In this document: piece after piece, positions 15,896-24,577 of the stretch | How the letters are laid out: each line of letters starts with the position of its first letter | Position numbering within the stretch: position 1 is the stretch's first letter | Source: Chloroflexi bacterium 54-19 | GTDB lineage: Bacteria; Chloroflexota; Chloroflexia; Chloroheliales; Chloroheliaceae | DNA length: 53,486 bases | Direction: 5' to 3' | Assembly (NCBI GenBank): GCA_001898225.1 | Contig: MKTJ01000061.1 | Span: 48,879-102,364 of the forward strand | Position numbers and translations under genes: made by a program | Notes under the pieces: model-generated | Databases searched by the model: none | What the model saw: only the letters and a program-made list of their open reading frames with translations | What the model was told of the DNA's origin: nothing

Positions 15896-17830
15896 ATGCA
15901 AGAAGATGTAGAAGCCTTAGACGGTACCAATATTATTTTACCCAGCCTCAAACCGGACCCCCACCGGGGGCCTAATCCTTCCCCCTTTTTTCAAACCAAG
16001 ACGATGCCCAGGGTAAATGCCCTGGCCGCCAATCCTTTGTCGGTTGATATATGGTTTTCCTGTTCAAAATGCAAGACCCTGACCTATATCAAACAATTCG
16101 AGCAAAATTTACGGGTTTGCCCGGCCTGTAATTATCACGGGCGGCTGCGCTGGTTCGAGCGCATCCTTTACCTGCTGGACCTGGGCTCATTTTTCGAGCA
16201 AGACCTCTGGCTGGAAGCCGGGGACCGCCTCAACTTTCAAACCTCGACCGATACCTATATCAATAAAATCAGGGATACCCAGTACCGCACTTCCATGGGG
16301 GACGCCCTGGTGACCGGGACCGCTACCCTCAAAGGCCAACCTTTAGCCGTGGCGGTGGCCGACTTCGCCTTTATGGGGGCGAGTATGGGCAGCGTCTTTG
16401 GCGAGAAGTTTGTCCGGCTGGTCGAAACGGCCATTGAAAAGAACCTCCCTCTTTTGACAATTTCCAGCAGCGGGGGCGCCCGGATGCACGAAGGGCTTTT
16501 TTCGCTGATGCAAATGTCCAAAACGACGGCGGCCCTGGCCCGGCTGGGTAAAGCCCGCCTGCCCCATATCGCTCTACTGGCCGACCCCTGTTACGGGGGC
16601 GTGACCGCCAGTTACCCGATGGTGGCGGACGTAATTCTGGCCGAGCCGGGGGCCATGGTCGGGTTTGCCGGGCCCAGGGTAATTCAACAGACCATCCGGG
16701 AAAATCTGCCGGAAGGGTTTCAAACGGCGGAGTTTTTGCTTGAACACGGGATGATAGATGCGGTGGTTGAGCGTAAGAATCTGCCCGATGTCCTGAGCAA
16801 ACTGCTGGGAATTTTGGGCCAGGGGGCAGGGCAATCGTTGGGTGAGGGAGCCGAAGGCAATCAGCCTGAAACAGCCCCAGAAGAGAACACCGGAGCCGCC
16901 GTTATGTCCGGGGAAATCCGGGAAACCGCTACTAAAGATGGCTATACGGTTAAAGGTGAGGTTGAAGCAGGGGGATTGTCGCAAGGCCAGCTTTCGGCCC
17001 AGGACATGGCCTGGGAAAGGGTCAAACTGGCGCGGCATCCTAAGAGGCTGCACACCCAGGAATATTTCCAGGGGCTGTTCAGCCACTTTTTCGAACTGCG
17101 CGGGGACCGCCGTTTCAGCGATGATGCCGCCATAATCGGTGGGCTGGCCCTGTTCGAGGGCCGCCCGGTGGTTGCCATCGGCCACCAGAAAGGTACCGAC
17201 ACCAAAGAAAATCTATACCGGAACTTTGGGATGCCCCGGCCCGAAGGCTACCGGAAAGCCCTGCGGCTTTTCAGGCTGGCCGAGAAATTAGGACTCCCGG
17301 TCCTGACCTTTATTGATACGCCGGGGGCTTTCCCCGGTCTCGAAAGCGAGGAGCGCAGTGTGGCCCAGGCTATCGCCGAAAACCTGCTGGTTATGGCGGA
17401 GTTGGCGACACCCTTTATTGCCGTAATCATCGGGGAAGGGGGCAGCGGGGGTGCCCTGGCAATCGGGCAGGCCGACCGGGTAATAATGCTTGAAAATTCG
17501 ATTTATTCGGTTGCCAGCCCCGAAGCCGCCGCCTCTATCCTGTGGCGGTCATCCTCGTTAGCCCCGGAAGCCGCCGTTTCCCTTAAAATCACCGCCCCGG
17601 AACTGCTGGAACTGGGACTTGTGGACGCGGTAGTGCCGGAACCGCCCGGCGGCAACCACACCGACCGCTCCGGGATGCTAGAGGCTTTAAAAGAAAAGCT
17701 GCTGGAAGACCTGGCGGAGTTGGATGGTATCTTCAAGGATGGACCGGTTGGTCCGGCCAAACTGGTGGAACAACGGTACCGCAAATACCGCTCTATCGGC
17801 ACCTGGCAGGAAGCCTTTTTACCGATTTAA
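15896..17830 (+). CDS. accDA: Fused acetyl-CoA carboxylase carboxyltransferase, beta and alpha (AccD-AccA)
   Basis: About 644 residues. The ATG at 15896 is used; a GTG 6 bases earlier is possible. The N-terminal half is AccD with a four-cysteine zinc ribbon (CSKC at 56-59, CPAC at 75-78), followed by the crotonase-like carboxyltransferase with SSSGGARMHEG. A linker rich in Glu, Gly and Ala (about 305-355) joins it to AccA, whose start MAWERVKLARHPKR, the LRGDRRFSDD stretch, TPGAFPG and GEGGSGGALA are all present. Both subunits of the transferase that carboxylates acetyl-CoA to malonyl-CoA are thus in one chain. The biotin carboxylase and carrier (AccC, AccB) are not here. In this operon it would supply extender units to the synthase; whether it is also the cell's only carboxyltransferase cannot be judged. 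Confidence 0.93.
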   Translation: MQEDVEALDGTNIILPSLKPDPHRGPNPSPFFQTKTMPRVNALAANPLSVDIWFSCSKCKTLTYIKQFEQNLRVCPACNYHGRLRWFERILYLLDLGSFFEQDLWLEAGDRLNFQTSTDTYINKIRDTQYRTSMGDALVTGTATLKGQPLAVAVADFAFMGASMGSVFGEKFVRLVETAIEKNLPLLTISSSGGARMHEGLFSLMQMSKTTAALARLGKARLPHIALLADPCYGGVTASYPMVADVILAEPGAMVGFAGPRVIQQTIRENLPEGFQTAEFLLEHGMIDAVVERKNLPDVLSKLLGILGQGAGQSLGEGAEGNQPETAPEENTGAAVMSGEIRETATKDGYTVKGEVEAGGLSQGQLSAQDMAWERVKLARHPKRLHTQEYFQGLFSHFFELRGDRRFSDDAAIIGGLALFEGRPVVAIGHQKGTDTKENLYRNFGMPRPEGYRKALRLFRLAEKLGLPVLTFIDTPGAFPGLESEERSVAQAIAENLLVMAELATPFIAVIIGEGGSGGALAIGQADRVIMLENSIYSVASPEAAASILWRSSSLAPEAAVSLKITAPELLELGLVDAVVPEPPGGNHTDRSGMLEALKEKLLEDLAELDGIFKDGPVGPAKLVEQRYRKYRSIGTWQEAFLPI

Positions 17831-17892
17831 CATTCAGGAAAACTGTGCAAACCTGATATAAAATAACAAAATTTCTTTAAGAAGGAGCCACC

Positions 17893-18351
17893 ATGGATAA
17901 CCTTGCAGAGAGTTTGAAGCAGGTTCCCTTGCTGGGAGCACTTAGCACCGAGCAGTTGCAGATGCTTGCCAGGCTTGCCACTATCAAAAATTTTGGTAAA
18001 GGCAAGAAAATTATTCAACAGGGCGAGCCGGGGGCTGGTCTGTTCGTCATCCTGGACGGTACGGTCGAGGTCACCGTCAAACCCAACCCCACCGCCTCGG
18101 AAATAAAAATAACGACCCTTTCCCAGGGCGATTTCTTCGGAGAGATGGCCCTGATTGACGGGTTCCCGCGCAGCGCCACCATTACGGCCCTGTCTGAAAC
18201 CAGGGTGGTCGAGTTAGGGCGGTGGGTCTTCCTGGACGCAATGCGCCGCGAACCCTCTATCGGGGTGGCCCTGGTGCCCATTCTCACCAGACGTATACGC
18301 GAGTTGGAGCAATACCGGCACCAGCACCAGGCCGAGTATACTGCCAGTTAA
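17893..18351 (+). CDS. Stand-alone cyclic-nucleotide-binding protein
   Basis: 152 residues, ATG with AAGGAG upstream. It is a single CAP-like beta roll: PLLGALSTEQL start, GEPGAGLFVILDG in the middle, and the phosphate-binding cassette FFGEMALIDGFPRSA with E84, R93 and S94, the residues that contact cAMP or cGMP in known members. There is no DNA-binding helix-turn-helix and no fused enzyme; a short C-terminal helix RRIRELEQYRHQHQ ends the chain. It is therefore a sensor subunit that must act through a partner. It sits between accDA and a methyltransferase in a lipid locus, so it may couple a second messenger to lipid synthesis. That link is inference. Confidence 0.88.
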   Translation: MDNLAESLKQVPLLGALSTEQLQMLARLATIKNFGKGKKIIQQGEPGAGLFVILDGTVEVTVKPNPTASEIKITTLSQGDFFGEMALIDGFPRSATITALSETRVVELGRWVFLDAMRREPSIGVALVPILTRRIRELEQYRHQHQAEYTAS

Positions 18352-18400
18352 ATTTTGGATTTGGATTTATTGAGTTTAAAATATAAATTAGAGATTCACT

Positions 18401-19237
18401 ATGAAAGCACCCAAGTTAGAGCCGGCCAAACCGGGAATAGTGGGGAAAATCCGCTGGAAAATGGTAAAAACCTTCATGCAGACCGTGGGTAAAAGCTCAA
18501 ACGGGGTAAGACTGGGCTACAAATACGGCTTCAACAGCGGGACGATGCTCGATTATGTCTATCTTAATAAACCGCAGGGCCGCCTGGGGATAGGCAAACT
18601 TCTTGATAAGACCTACCTTAATGCGGTGGGCTGGCGGGCTATCCGTAACCGCCGCGACCTGCTCCAAGCCGTCTTGCGGACTGAACTAAAGAAGTTTCGG
18701 GCCGAAGAGGAGGCGATTCGCCTGCTGGACCCGGCGGCGGGACCGGGGCGCTACCTGCAAGAGCTATTAAAAGAAGACCCGGCTAATATTCGGGTGCTTT
18801 GTCGCGACCTGAAAGAGGAAGGCTTAAACCAGGGCAGGCGCGAAGCAGCCGAGAGCGGCCTGGACAATATTCATTTTGAAGTGGGCGACGCTTTTAACCC
18901 GGCCCCGACCACCACTTTATTGGGAGGTCCCCCCAATAGCCTGGTGGTTTCGGGTCTTTATGAGCAGATTCCCGATGATTCCACCGTCAAAAAATCGCTC
19001 CAGACCTTTTACGATTTCCTGGCTCCCGGCGGGATAATCATCCTCACTACCCAGTTACAGCACCCTCAACTCGATTTCGTGGTCAACGTCATGACCAGCT
19101 ATTCGGGAGGACCCTTCCTTTTAAATTGCCGTCCCCTGGAAAAGATTGAAGGCTGGGTAAAGGATGCCGGATTTTCCAGAATTACCAGTTCTGTCGAAAA
19201 GGAAGGCTTATGCGCCGTGACGGTGGCGTATAAATAG
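18401..19237 (+). CDS. Class I SAM-dependent methyltransferase (Methyltransf_20-like)
   Basis: 278 residues from ATG 18401; the ribosome binding site is weak. LLDPAAGPGRYLQELL is motif I for AdoMet binding, CRDLKEEGL carries the acidic residue of strand 2, and HFEVGDAF fits motif II. The N-terminal segment GYKYGFNSGTMLDYVYLNKPQG plus YLNAVGWRAIRNRRDLL is characteristic of the family known as Methyltransf_20 (PF12147). Family members are often beside lipid or alpha/beta-hydrolase genes, but their substrates are mostly unknown. As the last + strand gene of the run, it probably methylates the lipid product or a precursor. It converges, with 25 bases between, on the rifamycin phosphotransferase gene. 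Confidence 0.82.
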   Translation: MKAPKLEPAKPGIVGKIRWKMVKTFMQTVGKSSNGVRLGYKYGFNSGTMLDYVYLNKPQGRLGIGKLLDKTYLNAVGWRAIRNRRDLLQAVLRTELKKFRAEEEAIRLLDPAAGPGRYLQELLKEDPANIRVLCRDLKEEGLNQGRREAAESGLDNIHFEVGDAFNPAPTTTLLGGPPNSLVVSGLYEQIPDDSTVKKSLQTFYDFLAPGGIIILTTQLQHPQLDFVVNVMTSYSGGPFLLNCRPLEKIEGWVKDAGFSRITSSVEKEGLCAVTVAYK

Positions 19238-19262
19238 CCCGCTTTTATCCCATTTGCCAGGG

Positions 19263-21890
19263 CTAATCAAGTATTTCTATATACCCTTCCGTCCCATGCA
19301 CCCGGATACGTTGCCCATCTTTGATGACCCTGGTAGCGTTTTCTACCCCGACAACCGCCGGTAAACCATACTCGCGAGCGATAACCGCCCCATGGGTCAT
19401 GAGGCCGCCAACCTCGGTGACCAGCCCTTTTATAGAGACAAACAGGGGCGTCCAGCTAGGGTCGGTAAAGGAGGTAACAAGAATATCATCTTCTTCCAGG
19501 TCCGCGTCTTCCATGTTTAAGATGACCCGCGCGCGCCCCTCTACCAGCCCCGCAGAAACGGGCATACCTACAATTGCCCCGGCTGGCAGATTTTCGCGTT
19601 TGTATGCGCCCGCTACCCTTTCACCGTCCGAGGTCATAACCCGCGAGGGAGTCAGTTTTTCATATATTTTGTAGTCCTCTTTGCGGCCGGTGATAAGACG
19701 GTAATCCAGTTTTTGGGTGCTTACGACCTCGCGGAGTTCCTCAAAAGTGAGATAGTAAATATCTTCTTTTTCCTGGATAAGGTTGGCCCGGACGAGTTGC
19801 CCGGCTTCTTTGAGCAAGGCTTGCTTATAGATGAAGTAGCGGCTAACCATGCCGTATTTCGGATATTCCCGGTAGCCGATTAAGCTCCGAAGCAGGCTGG
19901 TCATGCGCCTGGTCTCGTTGGCTTTTCGTTTGCCAGCCGGTAATTGCTCCAACCGGCCTATCAACTCTTGCTCTTTATAAAAAGCCTCCTGCCGCCCTTG
20001 CTCAAATTTTCGCCGGCTTTCACCGGGCGCAAAGTTCTTGATGTTACCGAGAATCACAGGGACCAGGATGGTTGGTTTTTCACTCCACCGGGGCCTGGTT
20101 ATATCTATTTCCCCGGCGCAGCGCATCCCGTATTTGTCAAGAAAAGCCTGGATAGCAGCCTGGGCTTCCTTGCCACCCTCAAACTTAGCCAGCTCATCCA
20201 AAAAGGTGACGTTACTCTCTTTTACCTGCTGCAAATACTCAATTACTGCCGGGTAAGGCCGGATAACATCCGCGACATCCAGCAGTTCCAGGCCCATTTC
20301 CGAGGTAATATTGTCGGGTGCCGACTGAGAAAGGGTACCCGCGACGTTCTTCTCCCCCAACCACTTCAGTAGCCTTTTGTTGAGCCAGGCCAGGGCATAC
20401 AGACCGGCCATAATGACTGCAGAACTCTGGGGGTTAAACAGAATTTTTTGCAACTGCTGAATATCTTCTCGGATAAAATCTAGTAACTCCGCACCCGATT
20501 TAGTCTGGATGTTTCGCCTTAACTCCTCTATTGAGGTTTGGGTCTGCTTAATTAAATCGGGCACGATAGCCGGGTTATTTTCAAATTGGGCCAGGTAGTC
20601 CCAGGACAACACCTTATTGACGTTGTGGCGGCTGCGGGTCTTTGCGCCCTCGGCATCCGGGACAAATTTTATAAAATCCTTGCGTTTTACGACGGTCAGG
20701 AGGGCGTCCCTTATGAGTGGGTCACCCTGGCCCATGACCTCGATAATATCTTTCCGGCTGGAAGGCGCGGCCAGTTGGCGGGTAATATCCACGAATAACC
20801 AGCCTCCCGCCTTACGCATGGGGGCGCGGGTCGTTGCCAGGAAAAAGGATAGCCCCAGGGGTTTGATTGGGTCGGTCATCATTTGTCCATGCCCGACCGA
20901 GACATAGACCCGGTTTTCCCGGTCAGTCGCTTCCGGGAGTGGGAAAAGAGTGGTGATTGGGCGGCTCTGGACAATAAAAAAGGTCCCGTCAACCAGGCAC
21001 CATTCGATGTCCTGGGGGCGACCGAAATGTGCTTCGATTTTTCGGCCCAGGCCCGCAAGCTGCAAAATCTGCCTGTCTGTCAGGGCTGGCCGGTCCTGCT
21101 GTCCTGGTTCAACCGCCTGTTCCTGGGTGCCGCCTTCTTTCAGGGCATAAATAGCCAGTTTCTTGGTAGAGATTTTTTTAGAGATAACCTTGCCATCACG
21201 CACTTTATAGACATCCGCATTCACCAGGCCGGAGACCAGGGCTTCACCCAGCCCAAAACTGGCGTCAATAGACACAACTTTCCGGTTAGAAGTGATAGGG
21301 TCGGCGGTAAACAAAATTCCTGAGACCTGTGGGAAGACCATTTTTTGAACAACCACCGCCAGGTAGACTTTGCGGTGGTCGAAGCCGTTTTGAAGGCGGT
21401 AAGTTACGGCCCGCTCGGTAAAAAGCGAGGCCCAGCACTTACTGATATGTTTCAGAATGGCCGCCTGGCCGGTAACGTTCAAATAGGTATCCTGCTGCCC
21501 GGCAAAGGAGGCCGTGGGCAAATCCTCGGCGGTGGCGCTGGACCGTACGGCGTAGGGAGTATTCTCCCCGGGGCCGGAGAGGTGGCGGGCGATTTCTTCT
21601 ACAATGTCTTCGGGGATGGCTATCTCCTCGATGAGAGCGCGAATCTCCCGGCTGAGTCCAGCGATTTTCTCCCGGTCTGTGACCTTTAGAAGGGCTAACT
21701 GCTCCAGTAATTCGTTAATTGACGGGGTTTCCCCGATGACTCTTTTAAAGGCTTCCGTAGAAACACAAAAACCGTCCGGCACGCTGATACCTTCAATCCG
21801 GGAAAGTTCACCCAGGTTCGCGCCTTTTCCGCCAACTTCAGAAAGTTTTGTCCTGTCAATTTCCTGAAAACCAAGCACAAAAGAAGTCAT
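19263..21890 (-). CDS. rph: Rifamycin-inactivating phosphotransferase (Rph type)
   Basis: 875 residues. The order is an ATP-grasp domain (VGGKGANLGELSRIEG, YAVRSSATAEDLPTASFAG, QDIEWCLVDGTF), a helical middle (about 325-760) that in Rph enzymes binds rifamycin, and a swivelling phosphohistidine domain ending GGLMTHGAVIAREYGLPA with the catalytic His833. The T-H-G form of the His motif, the helical middle and the C-terminus HGTEGYIEIL match Rph proteins of Bacillus and Listeria and differ from true PEP synthase (TSHAAI). Known Rph transfers the beta-phosphate of ATP to the C21 hydroxyl of rifamycins. It stands alone on the minus strand next to the lipid locus. Its unusually close resemblance to Firmicutes proteins hints at horizontal transfer. 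PEP synthase-like activity on another substrate is the alternative. Confidence 0.88.
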   Translation of the reverse strand: MTSFVLGFQEIDRTKLSEVGGKGANLGELSRIEGISVPDGFCVSTEAFKRVIGETPSINELLEQLALLKVTDREKIAGLSREIRALIEEIAIPEDIVEEIARHLSGPGENTPYAVRSSATAEDLPTASFAGQQDTYLNVTGQAAILKHISKCWASLFTERAVTYRLQNGFDHRKVYLAVVVQKMVFPQVSGILFTADPITSNRKVVSIDASFGLGEALVSGLVNADVYKVRDGKVISKKISTKKLAIYALKEGGTQEQAVEPGQQDRPALTDRQILQLAGLGRKIEAHFGRPQDIEWCLVDGTFFIVQSRPITTLFPLPEATDRENRVYVSVGHGQMMTDPIKPLGLSFFLATTRAPMRKAGGWLFVDITRQLAAPSSRKDIIEVMGQGDPLIRDALLTVVKRKDFIKFVPDAEGAKTRSRHNVNKVLSWDYLAQFENNPAIVPDLIKQTQTSIEELRRNIQTKSGAELLDFIREDIQQLQKILFNPQSSAVIMAGLYALAWLNKRLLKWLGEKNVAGTLSQSAPDNITSEMGLELLDVADVIRPYPAVIEYLQQVKESNVTFLDELAKFEGGKEAQAAIQAFLDKYGMRCAGEIDITRPRWSEKPTILVPVILGNIKNFAPGESRRKFEQGRQEAFYKEQELIGRLEQLPAGKRKANETRRMTSLLRSLIGYREYPKYGMVSRYFIYKQALLKEAGQLVRANLIQEKEDIYYLTFEELREVVSTQKLDYRLITGRKEDYKIYEKLTPSRVMTSDGERVAGAYKRENLPAGAIVGMPVSAGLVEGRARVILNMEDADLEEDDILVTSFTDPSWTPLFVSIKGLVTEVGGLMTHGAVIAREYGLPAVVGVENATRVIKDGQRIRVHGTEGYIEILD

Positions 21891-22306
21891 AATTTAATAA
21901 CACCCGTCCCCTGATAAAAGTCCTCAATAAGCCGCGTCAATGATTTTGCATTATACACCCATACTCTGGCTACGGACCCGCCCTTTTTATAAAATTGTTT
22001 TCCCTTTTGAGAAGGTAAAATTTAAAAGAAGGGTGCCTCCACGTGTTCAACCTAGTTTCGCGCCCCTGGGCAAACGTTTAACGACTTCCGGGCATAGCTG
22101 TGTTGTTTCCGAACCGGGACGGCTTGGTGTACAATTTGTAAAGCTGGCCCCGTTTCAAGGGCCGGTTCAAAATGGGCGTGGATTGTCCCGGCAACCCGGC
22201 GTGCGATAGGCAAGTTCCCTGAGAGATTTACCGGGCGGCAGGGCAGCGTTACAAAACCGAAAATTAAACTGCCGGAACAGGCAGTTAAAACAATATAGAA
22301 CGTGGA
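21891..22306. other. Divergent intergenic region, rph / esterase
   Basis: 416 bases between genes reading away from each other. The rph side is AT-rich and holds TATAAT on the minus strand (21950-21957 area) without a convincing -35. The esterase side has TACAAT near 22131 and a perfect 7-base stem hairpin, AACTGCC at 22267-22273 and GGCAGTT at 22280-22286 with a 6-base loop, just upstream of the gene. I see no gene and no riboswitch I recognise. The rifamycin-associated RAE palindrome known from actinobacteria is not visible. Confidence 0.45.
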
Positions 22307-23377
22307 ATGGAAAAAATGTATTTCACCGCTGAAACTCATTTTGTGGAACGGTTCGAACGCTTCGGGCGCTCCATGGGACTGCCAGCCGACCTTAAACCCG
22401 CCGAGTTGGCGGGGTGGCAGGCCCGGTTGCGCGAGAAACTGGCCGGGCTGCTCGGCCTGGATACTTTTGAGAAAACTCCGCCGAATCCCAGCTACGACCC
22501 GCCCGAAGATTTCGAAGGTTATCAAAGCCAGCGCATCGAAATTGATACCGAGCCGGGCGTCCGAATGCCTTTCTACATCCTGACCCCCGCCGACCTGAAA
22601 CCCGGCGAACGGCGTCCAACGGTGCTGGCCCTGCACGGTCACGGTGGTGGTGGCAAAGCGGCGGTGGCGGGACGGCGGGAGAACCCCGCAATTGCCGAAA
22701 GAATCGATTTTTATAACTACGATTTTGGCGTGCAACTGGTCAAAGCCGGGTTTATCGCAGTCTGTCCCGACGCGCGCGGGTTTGGCGAAAGACGGGAGAG
22801 CTTTTCCCAGGGAGAAACGAGTGACCTTGTCCTGGGACAATCTTGCAACTACCTGAGCCACATGGGCGAACCGCTCGGCCAGACCGTGACAGGCATGTTC
22901 ACCTGGGACTTGCTGCGGCTGGTCGATTTTGTGGTCACCCGGCCCGAATGCGACCCGGAACGGCTAGGTTGCCTGGGCTTTTCGGGCGGAGGTCTGCAAA
23001 CCCTCTGGTTGACCATTTTCGATACCAGGGTCAAGGTGGCGGCGATAAGCGGCTATTTCTACGGTTATAAAGACGCGCTCTTGAAGCTGAGCAACAACTG
23101 TAGCTGCAATTACGTCCCCGGCCTCTGGCAGACCGCCGACATGGGCGACCTCGGCGCGCTGATTTGCCCGCGCCCGCTGCTTATCGAAAGCGGCACCCTG
23201 GACGGCCTCAACGGGGAGCGCGGAATTGCCAACGTAACCGAGCAGTTAGCCATTACCCGGCAGGCGTATGCCCTCACCGGGGCCGGGAGCGGCGAGAAAG
23301 TTTATCACAGCGTTTACGAAGGGGCGCACCGCTTCGATGGCCGGGATGTCATTCCCTGGTTCAAACGCTGGCTATAA
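22307..23377 (+). CDS. Alpha/beta hydrolase, acetyl-xylan-esterase-like (Abhydrolase_7 type)
   Basis: 356 residues. The start is ATG 22307; a second in-frame ATG three codons later is possible. The fold is shown by VLALHGHGGGG (oxyanion loop), the nucleophile elbow GFSGGG with Ser226, an acidic stretch in LIESGTLDGLN and a final histidine in YEGAHRFDG. A run with YKDALLKLSNNCSCNYVPGL between elbow and acid is typical of the Abhydrolase_7/dienelactone-hydrolase-like group that cleaves small ester groups, including acetyl groups on sugars. No signal peptide is evident, so it is probably cytoplasmic. It lies 21 bases before a Gfo/Idh/MocA oxidoreductase and likely forms a sugar-processing operon with it. 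Confidence 0.82.
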   Translation: MEKMYFTAETHFVERFERFGRSMGLPADLKPAELAGWQARLREKLAGLLGLDTFEKTPPNPSYDPPEDFEGYQSQRIEIDTEPGVRMPFYILTPADLKPGERRPTVLALHGHGGGGKAAVAGRRENPAIAERIDFYNYDFGVQLVKAGFIAVCPDARGFGERRESFSQGETSDLVLGQSCNYLSHMGEPLGQTVTGMFTWDLLRLVDFVVTRPECDPERLGCLGFSGGGLQTLWLTIFDTRVKVAAISGYFYGYKDALLKLSNNCSCNYVPGLWQTADMGDLGALICPRPLLIESGTLDGLNGERGIANVTEQLAITRQAYALTGAGSGEKVYHSVYEGAHRFDGRDVIPWFKRWL

Positions 23378-23398
23378 AACCTCAGGAAACCAACCATA

Positions 23399-24478
23399 AT
23401 GAGTGAACCGAAGAAAATAAGAATCGCGGTGGTGGGGTGCGGCGTGGGCCGCGAACACGTCCAGGCTTTGACCGGACTGGCCGAGTGGTTCGAGGTGGTG
23501 GCCGTGTGCGACCTCGACGCCAACAAAGCCCGGGCGGTGGCGAGCGAGTTCGGCGTGACGGGAGTCTATACGGACTATGCCGAGCTTTGCCGCCGGGACG
23601 ACCTGGACGTGATTGACCTGGCGACCCCGCCTTTCCTGCATTATGCCCAGGTATTGGAAGGGCTGGCCGCCGGGAAACATGTCATCTGCGAAAAACCGCT
23701 GGTCGGCTCCTTGAAAGAGCTAGACGAGTTAAAGCTGGCCCAGGAAAAGGCCGGGCGAATATTGATGCCCATTTTCCAGTACCGCTTCGGCCACGGCCTG
23801 CAAAAATTGAAGCTGTTAAAAGAGCAGGGGCTGACCGGGCCGGCCTACCTGTCCACGGTCGAAACAGCCTGGCGCAGACGGGCGGACTATTACAGTGTCC
23901 CCTGGCGCGGAAAGTGGCAGACCGAAATCGGCGGCACCCTGACCGGCCACGCCCTCCACACCCACGACATGCTGACCTATATCCTCGGCCCGGTCAAAAC
24001 GGTCTTTGCCCGGATGAACACGCGGGTCAACCCGGTAGAGGTCGAGGATTGCGCCTCGGTCTCGCTGGAAATGGCCGATGGTTCGCTGGCTTCGCTCTCG
24101 GCGACGGTAGGTTCGGCGGAACAAATCTCGCGGCACCGCTTCTGTTTTGGCAATTTAACCGCCGAGAGCAACACCCGGCCCTACAGCAATAGCGGCGATC
24201 CCTGGGTTTTTACAGGGGATAGCCCGGAGGCGCAAGCCCAAATTGATGCGGCCCTGGCCCAGTTCGAACCTTTGCCGGAAGGTAAGGGCGGGCAATTTTA
24301 CCGTTTCGCGGTGGCCTTTAACAACGGGACCGCTCTCCCGGTAACGCTCGACGATGCGCGGAGTTCGCTGGAACTGCTGACCGCCATCTACCACTCGGCG
24401 TATACGGGCCAGAACGTCGCGCTCCCCATCACTAACGACCACCCTTTTTACGGAGGTTGGGCCAAATATTTCTCCTGA
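23399..24478 (+). CDS. Gfo/Idh/MocA-family oxidoreductase
   Basis: 359 residues, ATG with AGGAAA upstream. The N-terminal Rossmann domain is shown by IRIAVVGCGVGREHVQAL and a strand ending VCDLDANKARA; the family's EKP motif appears as CEKPLVG with the catalytic-type lysine. The C-terminal domain has the open sheet used for substrate binding, including GGTLTGHALHTHD with the conserved histidine. Enzymes of this family oxidise or reduce sugars, inositols and related alcohols using NAD(P). The precise substrate is unknown. It follows an esterase gene and is upstream of a PhyH-like and a GH116 gene, which fits carbohydrate or glycoside metabolism. Confidence 0.92.
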   Translation: MSEPKKIRIAVVGCGVGREHVQALTGLAEWFEVVAVCDLDANKARAVASEFGVTGVYTDYAELCRRDDLDVIDLATPPFLHYAQVLEGLAAGKHVICEKPLVGSLKELDELKLAQEKAGRILMPIFQYRFGHGLQKLKLLKEQGLTGPAYLSTVETAWRRRADYYSVPWRGKWQTEIGGTLTGHALHTHDMLTYILGPVKTVFARMNTRVNPVEVEDCASVSLEMADGSLASLSATVGSAEQISRHRFCFGNLTAESNTRPYSNSGDPWVFTGDSPEAQAQIDAALAQFEPLPEGKGGQFYRFAVAFNNGTALPVTLDDARSSLELLTAIYHSAYTGQNVALPITNDHPFYGGWAKYFS

Positions 24479-24514
24479 TGCTACTTCTATAAAGAGTGTT
24501 ATAAGAAAAATAAA

Positions 24515-24551
24515 AGAAGCCCTCTGCCCGGCAAAATCGGGAAAGGCTTCT
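24515..24551 (-). terminator. Intrinsic terminator between convergent genes
   Basis: A 7-base stem, AGAAGCC at 24515-24521 and GGCTTCT at 24545-24551, encloses a second 4-base stem (CCCG 24527-24530 with CGGG 24538-24541). On the minus strand the stem is followed by TTTATTTTTCTTAT, so it mainly ends the 24578-25525 hydrolase gene; in the + direction the tail is less T-rich. Confidence 0.75.
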
Positions 24552-24577
24552 CTTAACGTTATAACCTTTTAGTGGTA

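Noticed and set aside
19263..21890. Phosphoenolpyruvate synthase as the identity of this gene
   Set aside because: The phosphohistidine region reads T-H-G and the middle domain matches Rph enzymes instead of the PEP synthase pattern.
22200..22230. CTGAGA stretch resembling part of a TPP riboswitch
   Set aside because: The companion conserved elements of the thiamine riboswitch are not present nearby.
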